A DNA stretch of 64,000 nucleotides from Cyanophora paradoxa (lineage: Eukaryota; Glaucocystophyceae; Cyanophorales; Cyanophoraceae): NCBI GenBank assembly GCA_004431415.1, contig QPMI01000078.1, forward strand, positions 62,001-126,000, given 5' to 3'. Below, one piece after another: positions 22,748-32,100 of this stretch; within the stretch, counting starts at the first letter, position 1, and each line of letters opens with the position of its first letter. A program made the position numbers and the translations under genes. The notes under the pieces were generated by a model that was not told where the DNA came from, did no database searches, and was given only the letters and a program-made list of their open reading frames with translations.

Positions 22748-25496
22748 CTACCTTTCGCAAGCGCCTAGAGCTACGTACACAGCTAGCCGCTCGTCCTGAT
22801 CGGGATCGAAATCAGGCCGACATTCATCTGCGGGGCCAGGCGCGTGAACGGGGGCGAACGGGGCGGGCGGGCGGGGCAAGGAAAGCGCACCGCATCGGGG
22901 TCCGAGCCGGGGCCGGGGCGCCCGGACCCGTGGGGCACGGAGCCGGGGCGGCCTGCCGGCCCGCCCTCGGCGGCGGCGGCAGCGGCGGCGGGGCCCGGTG
23001 GAAGCCCTCGGTGGTGGCCGGGCGCGCCGCCCTGCGAGGCGCGGCGTTAGCAAGCTTTCAAGAGAGGAAATTAGAAGAGGGGCGGACGTGGGCGGGGCCG
23101 CGGCGGCGGCGGCGGAGGCGGGGCCGGGCCCGCCGTCCTGCTCCTCGAGAAGGAGGGCGGGCATGGAGTGGGCGAGGAGCACGCCGACGGCGCGCCAGAA
23201 GCGGCCCGGGTCGCCCCCGAAGAGCGGGCCGAAGGCGCGCCGCGCCGCCTCCACGGGGCGGCCCTTGCGCTCCCGCAGCAGCGCCAGCACCTTCGCCGCA
23301 GCCGCCACGTCGCCCCCGTGCTGCAGCAGAAGGGTTAAGAGCGGGCTGGGAGGGCGGGCCGACGGCAGCGCGCACTGCGAGCGGGGGCACGCTCTGGAGG
23401 GCGGGCGGGACGGGCTCGAGGGCCGACGCCGGCCAGCGCTGCGCGAACTTGTACCGCCCGTTCTCCGACCACCTGCGCGCCGGACGCCATGGGCCGAAGG
23501 CCTTGACAGAGACGGAGGCGAACGGACCGCGGGGTGGCCGCGTGGAGCTGAACGGCGGCGGGGTCCAGGGCGAAGAGGGCGTCCCACGCCGTACCCCGCA
23601 GGTGCTCCCCGAACCCGAAGAGGTCGTTCGCGTGCTGCTCGCTGATGTCCACCAGCAGCCTGTACCCCGCCCCCGGCGCGGGGGCCAGCTGCCGGGCCGC
23701 CGCGGCGAGCGCGCGCAGCCGCTCGTCGCGGTCCTCGTCGAGCTCGGCCTGGTACTGGTAGAGGGGTACGCTCGCCCGCCCGCGGCGCAGGTTGCCGATG
23801 TCCTTCGGGGGCGGCCCGAGGGCCTTGCGGAGGTAGAGGCGGCGCAGGCCGCGGGCGCGCCCCAGGCGCTCGCACAGCGCCTCGAAGGCGTCCCGCGTCG
23901 TCGCAAGGAACAGCGGACTGCGAACGAAGAAGAAGAAGCGGGGTACGTCGTGTTAGAGGAGAACGGATGGAACGGAACGGAGCGGAGGGGGGCGCGCCAG
24001 CCGTCCATCTCGAGTGCGTCGGCGGGGAAGTAGGAGGCGAGGAACTCCGAGGAGTCCACTGGGGGAAGCCCCAGGTCCTCCCGCACCTGTACCCGGGCTC
24101 GCTTCCTCCTCCGGGGGAGGTGCGGGGGGGGGGTAGGGTAGAGAGAGGGGGGTACGCGCCGTGGATAGGAAGGCGTCGAGGAGGAGGCGCTGCGGAGAGG
24201 GCCCGCCGCCCGGCGCGCCCTCCCACGCCCGCGTCTGCACCTGCGCCCGGCCCCCCCGCGGTCGGTTCGGGTCTTTCAAGCAGTGGGCGGCCTGCTGCGG
24301 CGCCCTCGGCCGCTCGGCCCCTCGCACCTGGGCGGCGATCCAGGACTTGCGGAGGCGCGGGTTGTCCTCGGGCAGCAGCGTCAGCAGCAGCAGCGCCCGC
24401 GCCGCCAGCGGCGTCGTCGCGTAGCGCTGCTCGACGGAGAGCGGCACGTGGATCCCCGCCGGCCCTGCCGCCCGCCCCCGTCACGCGATGTCGGCCTCGA
24501 TTTCGGGGCCCATCCCCCGCCCTTCGTCGGCGCACCCTTGAGCTTGGCGTTGTGGGTCGCGGAGCGCCCCGCGTCGTGCTTCACGATGGAGACGGCGAGC
24601 AGGGAGCGCGCCCAGCCGAAGTAGCGCGCCTGAGGACGCGAACTCAGATCAGATCAGATCAGAAGAAGTGTGAGGGGCGGCCGTGCCTGGTGGGCGAGAT
24701 CGGCGTAGCGGCCGCCGCGGGCCGTCACGGGCAGGTCGAAGAGGAACTGCAGCGCCGCCGCCGTCACACCCGGCGCCTCCCCCGCCACCGCCTGCGCGCC
24801 CCGCCCGCTCGCCCCCGCCCCCAGCGCCCCGCAGGGCGGGCGGGCGGGGTACAGCTCGCCTGGAGCGCCTCGTCGCGAAGGCGGGCGACGCTCTCCTCGT
24901 CAAAGAAGAGTTCCTCAAGCTGCGGCCGGGCAGACGGCAAGGCTCAGGCAAGGGATCAGAGCTAGGGCGGAGCCGCCGGCGGGCGCGCCTTGGTCTCGTT
25001 GCCCAGGAAGCGGAGGCCCGGCTCGAAGTCGCCCCCCTCCGCGTCGAAGTTCTTGTACGTGACCAGCACGCGCACCTTGGCCACGCCGTCGCTCACGTGC
25101 GTCTCCACGAGGTAGAAGCGGCACCGGTCCTCCGCCCGCACCGGCACGTCGATCTCGCCCACCTCCGGCCGCCGCGCCGTCGCCTGAAGCAGATCCAGGT
25201 ACTCTTCGACGAGCCTGCGGCGCCCGCCCGCCCCTCGGCGCGGGCGAGGCGCGGCGCGCAACGATCTGACGCGCCTTCGCAGGTCGTAGGTGAGCATGAC
25301 GCATCCATACGGACTCCCCGTGCTCTCGATCCGCTCGCTCAGCGCCGGCACCACCTCTGCGCAGGGTGAGCGCTGGCGGTATGCTTATCAAATGCAGGGC
25401 GTACCAGTGAACCATAGCACGCGCAGAAGCTGCAGCGAGCTCGGCTGGCCCTTGCGCCGCGCGCTCCTCAGGTCGCTTTCGGGGCGAAACTTGGAG
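22748..25496 (-). CDS. Unrecognised conserved-looking multi-exon protein
   Basis: I do not recognise the family, but exons join into a coherent soluble protein. In order: SLQLLRVLWFTEVVPALSER, STGSPYGCVMLTYDL + LVEEYLDLLQATARRPEVGE, DVPVRAEDRCRFYLVETHV, VLVTYKNFDAEGGDFEPGL, LEELFFDEESVARLRDEALQ, TAAALQFLFDLPVTARGGRY, YFGWARSLLAVSIVKHDAGR, LSVEQRYATTPLAARALLLL, VREDLGLPPVDSSEFLASYF, LYLRKALGPPPKDIGNLRRG, LLVDISEQHANDLFGFGEHL, AAAAKVLALLRERKGRPVEA, RFWRAVGVLLAHSMPALLLE. No membrane segment or signal peptide is obvious. The first coding exon and its ATG are unresolved (the frame is open only to a TGA at 25562-25564). The stop is either 22748 (ALGACER) or slightly upstream in another frame. Introns include one with GATCA repeats near 24,645. 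Confidence 0.6.
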
Positions 25497-25976
25497 CTGC
25501 CGCGAAACTCGGCTCGGACGCGAGCGAGCTGGCAGTAGCTAGCTGCGGCATAGCACGCACGTCACATGCTCCGGGTGGAGGCGGCCGAGCTTGAGGAGGT
25601 CGAGGAACTGCGAAAGAGATCAGCGGCGCCGGCGAAAGCGATTCTTCGACGCCGGCGCACGTATGCAAAGCTCTTGAAGTGGGCGAGGGCTCCGCAGGCC
25701 ATCGCGCTCCGGCCAGCTTCGGTGTGCTCTAGATTGGGCTCAGACCTCGGGTGGATTCGAACCCTCGTCGCACACGCCGACTTGATCCAGCTCGGTCGCT
25801 TCCGGCCTTCACGAGGGGCTCCCGGCTCCAGGAACTCCCAGACCCTCGAGCTGCACCGTTCTACAGCTACTTTAGCGACTGGCATTCGAATCCAGTCGGA
25901 CCAGCCAGTCACAGGCATCGCGCGTCGCAGCTAGAGGGCCGTACGCGCCTCCAAGGCGCAGCCAAGCGCAGGCAGC
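25497..25976. other. Divergent region with tRNA-like fragments but no supported gene
   Basis: About 480 bp between two divergent genes. It holds two short stretches resembling tRNA T-arms (GGATTCGAACC near 25,752 and CATTCGAATCC near 25,882), but neither folds into a cloverleaf. The first exon of the minus-strand gene may lie here. ORFs run on both strands with no family motif. Confidence 0.4.
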
Positions 25977-27316
25977 ATGGCGGACGCGGACGAGACCCGC
26001 GCGCTGCACAGCCTGCGCCTCGACGAGCTCCGGCGGCGGGTGCAGCAGGTGGAGAAGGAGCTGCGGGAGTTCTCCAGCTCCGAACTCAAAGAGGTAGATG
26101 TTCTGGAGCAGAAGCTGTGCGCTCACGCCCCCCTGTCCCGCCCGCACGCCCGTAGCTAACCCTGTCCAACTCGCCGCAGAGCCAACGCCCTCATCAAGGG
26201 CAACAAGAGCTCCTCGCGCCCTGGCTCCGCCAGCAGATCGCTAGGACCGCGCTCCTTGTCCGGGTCCAGCGGCGAGGACGCGAGCGCCCCGCGGGCGCGC
26301 AGCCTCTCGTCGGACAGCGGGAAGCCAGCCGCAGCGCTGCCGGCGGCATCGCGAGGACGCGCTGGGGTTCCGTCCGGGGCGCCGATCGGCAGCAGGCCGC
26401 CGCTCCCTCCGACCTCGCGCGGGCGGCCTCCCCTCCCGTCCGGCCCCGCATCGAATTCCAGCGGCGCTGCGAGAGGGGCCCCGCAGCCGCCGGCGAAGCC
26501 GCCGAACGGGGCGCGGCCTCCGCCGCGGGCGAACCACGCGCCCCCGCAGCCGCAGAAGCCGGCGCAGCCTCGGGCGAAGCGGACCTGTGCGCCCGGCGGC
26601 GTCCCACCCCCCCTCCCCCCACCCCTCGCCCCGCTGACGGGCCCGGGGGCGGCAGGGCGGGCGCCGCCGAGCGCGCGGGTCGGGGAGCTGGAGGGCCCGG
26701 CGGGGGAAGAGCAGAAGGACCTTACAATGCTGCGGGAGCTGAACCAGCGCCTCGCGAACCGCATCTTCGAGCTCGAGTCGCTCCTCTCCTCCACCGAGTG
26801 GCCCGCACGCCGTCTAAGCTTTGTCTAAGCTTTGCTCTGACGGGGCGGGGCCTGCAGGAGCGAGCGGGAGGAGGGGACGCGGCGGGGCCTGGAGCGGGAG
26901 CGCTCGGAGCTGGCGGGGACGCAGGAGCGGGTGCTGGCGTCGATGCGGGGCTTCAGCATGGCCGCCTGGGAGCTCTCCGACGCCCTCGCCGAGCACGCCG
27001 AGCTCCTCTCCGAGGCCGAGGACAAGCGTGCGCCCTCCCCGCCCCGGCCCGCCCCGCCCCGGCCCGGCCCCGGCTAGCTATCCCGGACCGGGCCGCCCCC
27101 CTAGGCTAAGCTGAGCTAAGCTAAGCTCTGCTCCCCCGCCCTTAGCTTCGCCCTCCTGAGTGCCCTCGGCCCGCCCCGGCCCCGCCCGGCGCAGTGTCGT
27201 GCGACGTGGGGGACGAGACGTTCGGGGCGGCGGAGGAGGCGGCCCTCGGCGCCCTCGACGCCTCCCGCCGCCGCGTCCTCGCCCGCCTCCAGGCCGCCGC
27301 CCTCGCCCCCCGCTAG
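25977..27316 (+). CDS. Coiled-coil protein with proline-rich linker
   Basis: Not recognised at family level. Four or more exons join to ALHSLRLDELRRRVQQVEKE, VDVLEQKLANALIKGNKSSS, a long Ser/Pro/Arg/Ala-rich linker (about 26,210-26,690), KDLTMLRELNQRLANRIFEL, ESLLSSTE + SEREEGTRRGLERERSEL, MRGFSMAAWELSDALAEHAE and, after an intron of about 166 nt, LSCDVGDETFGAAEEAALGA, ending LQAAALAPR. Two heptad-rich regions separated by a disordered linker suggest a structural or scaffolding protein, perhaps cytoskeletal; that is inference. Introns start GTGCG and end GCAG and two of them contain CTAAGCTTTG or GCTAAGCTGAGC repeats. The stop is at 27314-27316, 74 bp from the stop of the next gene on the opposite strand. 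Confidence 0.65.
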
Positions 27317-27390
27317 CCGCCCCGCCCCGGCCCCGCCCCGGCGTCACCTCGCTTTGCTGAAGTTTAGATCGGATTGGGGGCGGTTGGCGG

Positions 27391-29114
27391 CTAGCTGCTG
27401 TTTGGGGCGGGGTCCGTGCGCAGGTACACCTCCTTGCTCGTCAGCAGCGAGTAGCTGTTGTCCAGCCTGCGCGCCGGCCCCAAACGTCAGCCGCGGCGAG
27501 CTAGGCGGGGACGGGCGCGGGGCGCGGGGCGCTCGCCTGAAGACGAGGGTGCCGGCGCGGGGCGCGGTCACGGATCCCTCGGTCCTGTCGTGGCGGGCCG
27601 GGGCCAGCAGCTCCTCCCCCGAACCGCCCTCCGCCCCCGGCGCCATGCTCGCCGACACCGAGATGTCCTGCCCAGGCCCGTCGGGGGGAAGGAAAAGGGA
27701 AGAGACAGGGAGGGGGTACAGGCGCACGCCGGACTCGACGGTGAGCTGGTACCGGACCGCCTGCCCCGCTTTCACGGGTACCTGCACCTCCCCCGCGTTC
27801 CTGCCCGGGGTACCCCTCAGGCCGGTCGGGAAGGAAGTAAGGCGGCCGGTGTGCGCGCCTGGCGTCGACGTGGATCTTGCGGAAGGGTCCGGGGAGGGCG
27901 GCGGGGCTGGGGGCCCCCGCGGCGGTGGCGAGCTCGGGGCCGAAGCCGCCGTAGGGCGGCGGCAGGCGCTCCACCCCGATGAACTGGAAGAGCTTCGCCC
28001 GCAGCGCCGACGCCGAGCACAGCACGAACTGCGGCGCGCGGGGGGCTCTATATAAGGCGAGCGGGGCAAGGAGGAGGAGGGGCGAAGAACCTTGGCGCGG
28101 GTGCGGTCAGACGAGAGGGCAGACATGAGCGCGTAAATATAATCCATGAACCAGGGGATGTTGATGAAGAACTGCGCACGAAGTTGAAAACGAGGGCGGG
28201 ACCGTGGGCAAAGGGGGGGGAAGAGGGGGGGGGGGGCGCGAGGCAGCGGGGGGTAGTCGGGCGCGCCTTCCTGTACATGAGCTCGGGGTAGTAGTTGAGG
28301 AAGAGGGCGACGACCTTCTTGCTGGCCGCCTGCACGTTCTTGTCGTACTTCAGCAGCGACACACCGGCGTCTGCGCCGCGGGCCGGGAGAAGACATTAGG
28401 ACGAAGCGGAGGCAGGTCCAGGAGCTGAGATCGAATTCAAAAGGGCGGACAGTCGTGGATCTGGACCATGGCGTCGGGCCCCTTGGAGAAGTCGAGGCGG
28501 GCGATGCCGCGCTCCATGAGCTGCACGCGCCAGCGCACGAAGCGGTCCACGCCGCCCTCCTCCTCGAAGACGGCGCGCGTGTCGATGCCCCCGTACAGGT
28601 TCACGCACACGGGGCGGCCCTCCAGGTCGTCCCCGTAGAGGCACCCCAGGCCGTCGTACGCCGCCGGGAACGACTCCTTCATGAGGCCCTCGATGTCGAA
28701 CTCCTTGCGCCACTTCAGGCAGTCCACCAGCATCTGCGCGGGGGCGCTGAGCGGCCCTACTGCCGGCTTCGCTCGTCCCAGTCACCTTCAGCGCGTCATC
28801 CACCTGCGCGCCTCCGCTCAGCTACGCACTCGGCCGGCTCAGCGCGTCATTCACCTTGTTCTCCCGCGCCTTGAGGAATTTGCCAAGGACGCAGTCGCTC
28901 GCAGGCGAGACGGTTTCCAGGTCGACGCCCCACAGGATCGTCTGCGCCGCGCACGTATCACTCGGCGCTCGGTCAGAAACACAGACCTGCGGCGAGTCGG
29001 CGCCGCTCCGCTCGCCTTCTCGGTCGGCGTCGCTTTCACGTCGGCGATGAGCGCGGCGTTGAGCTTGGAGCGGAGCTCTTCTAGCGCCGCGGGCTTGTCC
29101 TTGCTCTCCGCCAT
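27391..29114 (-). CDS. Sec14/CRAL-TRIO and GOLD-like domain protein (patellin-type)
   Basis: Starts MAESKDKPAALEELRSKLNA. The CRAL-TRIO N-terminal region follows (ILWGVDLETVSPASDCVLGK, FLKAR), then LVDCLKWRKEFDIEGLMKES, GDDLEGRPVCVNLYGGIDTR, VDRFVRWRVQLMERGIARLD and VQIHD. The lipid-binding core has KKVVALFLNYYPELMYRK + AQFFINIPWFMDYIYALMSA and AKLFQFIGVERLPPPYGGFG. A C-terminal beta-sandwich (VPVKAGQAVRYQLTVESGV; LDNSYSLLTSKEVYLRTDPA) resembles the GOLD domain of patellins and SEC14L proteins. Such proteins bind phosphoinositides and other lipids and act in membrane traffic. One intron (about 28,205-28,240) includes long G-runs on the + strand, i.e. C-runs on the coding strand. The start codon is 80 bp from the divergent androglobin-like gene. 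Confidence 0.9.
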
Positions 29115-29194
29115 GCTGTAGCTAGGGCTGGGGCGCCGCGAGGCCAAGTTGCGCTCTCGAGGGGTAGAGCAAATCTTCGCAGAGAGACCAAAGA
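29115..29194. promoter_or_regulatory. Compact bidirectional promoter region (80 bp)
   Basis: Only 80 bp separate the start codons of the Sec14-GOLD gene (-) and the androglobin-like gene (+). Both transcripts must start within or very near this stretch. No TATA box is visible. Confidence 0.6.
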
Positions 29195-32100
29195 ATGCCT
29201 CCGAAGCCACCGCCCGCACAGGTGCGCGGGGCGATCCGCTGGTGCAAGTTGATACTAGCACTTGCATTTCCGGGGCTAGCAGCGCTTGGGAAGCGCTCGA
29301 GGAGGAACGAAGGAGTTTCGCGCTTTCGGGGCTTAGCCAGGCAGCGGCGCGGGTGCGTAGGAGCTAAAGATGTCGTTGCGTGGCGCAGAAGGGCGGCGGC
29401 AAGCCGGACACCAAGGCGGCAGGGAAGAAGTCGCCGGTGCCCGCAGACAGCGGTGACGCGCTGGTGCTGCCGCCCGTGTGGTCGGAAGAGGCGGTCACGG
29501 CAGAGCCCTTCAGCCCCGATGCGGGCTACGAGGACCCCGACGGCCTCCCGCAGCTACCGCCCGAGCTCCGCCCACGCGTGGCCGAGTGGAAGCGCCCTTC
29601 GGAGTACCTCCCGAACATGGACCCCGTGATGGTCTACTTCCACAAGCCGCCGCCCCCGCCGCCCACGCCGGTCCCGGCCGAGGGCGAGGAGCCCAGCCCG
29701 GCGCCCCCGGAGCCCGCGGCGCCGCCCCCGCCGCCGCCGATCCCCGTGCCGCCGCTGGTCGGCGCGGGGAGCCGCCCGCCTTCGTTCCGCAGCGGCGGGC
29801 GCATGCCGTCCTTCCGGGCGGCGGCGCACCCGGCGAGCACGCCGCGGGGCACGCCGATCCTGCCTGCCGTGGTCGAGGCGGCGCCGCCGGCGCCCCCGCC
29901 GCCCCCGCCGGAGCCGGAGGTGCCGCTGACGCCGCTGGAGGAGGCAGCGAAGGGCATCAACGGGCTGCTGCTCCCCGAGATGGGCGCCGCGATGCCCTGG
30001 CTCGCCTCCCAGATCGGGGCCCTCGTCGCCCGCGAGGGGCCCCTCGCCGCCCTCGCGCCCATCTACCCCAAGGGAGAGGACGGCCTCCCCCGCTACAACC
30101 CGGGCGGCAAGTACATCGTCAAGGCGAGCCTCTCCTACCCCCCCCGCCCCGCCCTCCCCCCCTCCCTTCCGCCCCCTCCTCACGAGGCCGCCCCCCTCAG
30201 CTGCACTACTTCGGGGAGTGGCGTGCGGTGGCGGTGGACGACAAGATGCCGGTGGGGCCCGACGGGAGCCCCGTGCTGCCCCAGTCCGTCGTCCGCCACG
30301 AGCTCTGGCCCCTCGTCCTCTCCAAGGCCCTCCTCAAGCTCGCCCGCGGGCCCGCCCTCCGCTTTGTGCTCCCCTCCGCTGCGCTTTGTTTGACAGCCCG
30401 CACGCAGGGCGCCGGAGGGGACGATGCGGGGCCCCGCCGCGTACGGGGCGCTCACGGGGCGGCCGCCCGAGGCGCTGGAGGCGGCGCGCTTCGACCTGCT
30501 GCCCTCCCTCACGGCCGCGCTTCAGGAGCGCGGGGCGCACGTCCTGGCGACGCCGGCCCCGCAGCTCGCCCCGGGGCTCTCCCCCGAGCTGGCCCGGCTC
30601 GAGGCCCGCCCGGGGTACGCCGTCCTCGTCGCCGGCGTCCGCAGCGAGCTCGGCGCCTCCCACGTGCTCCTCGCCTCCCGCGCCCAGACGTGCGCCCCGC
30701 CCGCCCGCCCGCCCGCCCGCCCGCCCCTCTCGAGGCTTCGTGGCTGAGAAGCGCGCTGGGCCGCGCTGGCGCAGCTCGGAGTCGATCCTGATCCCGTGGG
30801 CGGTGCGGCCGGACCCGCCCGAGGGGGCCGACCCCAAGGACAAGAAGGGCAAGAAGGGCGACAAGAAGGACAAGGCGCGCGCGCCTGATGGAAAGCTAAC
30901 TAACTAAAGCTAGCTAACTGACTCCGGGCCGGGACAGGACAAGGGGGCCGGGGAGAAGGAGAAGGAGAAGGAGAAGGGCCCGTCGAAGAGCAAGCGGATG
31001 TCGCTGGCCCCCGTCCCCGACGACGCAATCCCCGAGGGGGGCGAGCTACAGCCCCCGGGCACCCCCGTGCGCCCCTGCTTTGCTTTGCTACTTTTATGAA
31101 GACTCCGCCCCTCACTCACGCCCTTTCTGTCGGGCAGGAGCCGGGCCCGCCGCCGCCGCCGCCGGTGATCGTGATGCCGGAGCAGGAGCGGGAGGAGTGG
31201 GTGCCCCTCGAGGCCTTCGCCGCCGCCTTCCCCGAGGTCACCCTCTACTACGACCCGGAGGCCTTCGCCCCGCTCGAGGAGCCCACGCCGGCCGCCACCG
31301 CCACCGCCACCCCCGCCGCCACCGCCCCCGCCACCCCCACCGCCGACCGCGTGCGCCACCGCTCCGCTCCGCCCTGCTCTGCTTTGCTCTGCTCTGCTTT
31401 GCTTGCCTCGCCGACCGGCCCTTCTTCGGCAGCCGCCGCAGCCGCCCGACGACGCCGCCTCCGTCGCCGCCGCCTCCGAGGCCGCCCCCGCCGCCCCCGC
31501 CCCCGCCGCCACCATCCACGTCCGCTCTAGCCCCCTTCCCCCGCCCCCGCCCCCTCCCCCGCCTCACTCGACGGGCGGCGGCAGCGGGGGAGCGTGGTGC
31601 GGGCGGGCCCGGTGGAGGCGGACGCGCAGCACCCGAGCAACCGCTTCCTCCTCGACGTCGACGCTGGCGACGTCTCCGCCGTCCGTGTACCCCTCCCGCC
31701 CTTCCCGCCCCTTCTTCGGGTCTCTTAGCGCCGCGTCCGTCCGTCCTTTGGGGGCGCAGGAGGTGCTGCTGGTGCTGCACGCCGAGCTACGCGAGGACGA
31801 GCGCGCCGCCGCGGCCGCTGCGGCGGCGGCGGCCGGCATCGCCGCGCCCGCGCCCCCTCCCGCCCCGGCGTAAGCACTGCTCCCCGCCCCGCCCTTCCGA
31901 GCGCCTTCCGAGCGCGCCCGCGCCTCGCCCCTTCAGATGTCTCGGCGGGAGTCCAGCGCGAGTCTGCGGTCGCCCTCGCCGCCGCCCTCGACGGCCCCCG
32001 GCGAGGGCACCGGCGCCGGGGCCGCCCCCTTCGCCCTCGTCCCCGCCGCCCTCGCCGCCGCGGGGCTCCCCGGCCCCGCCCCCACCTCCCTCACCGTCGA

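Noticed and set aside
25745-25905. Possible tRNA genes (GGATTCGAACC at 25,752 and CATTCGAATCC at 25,882)
   Set aside because: The T-loop-like cores are present, but the 5-bp T-stems do not pair properly on either strand and no matching D and anticodon arms were found at the right distance.
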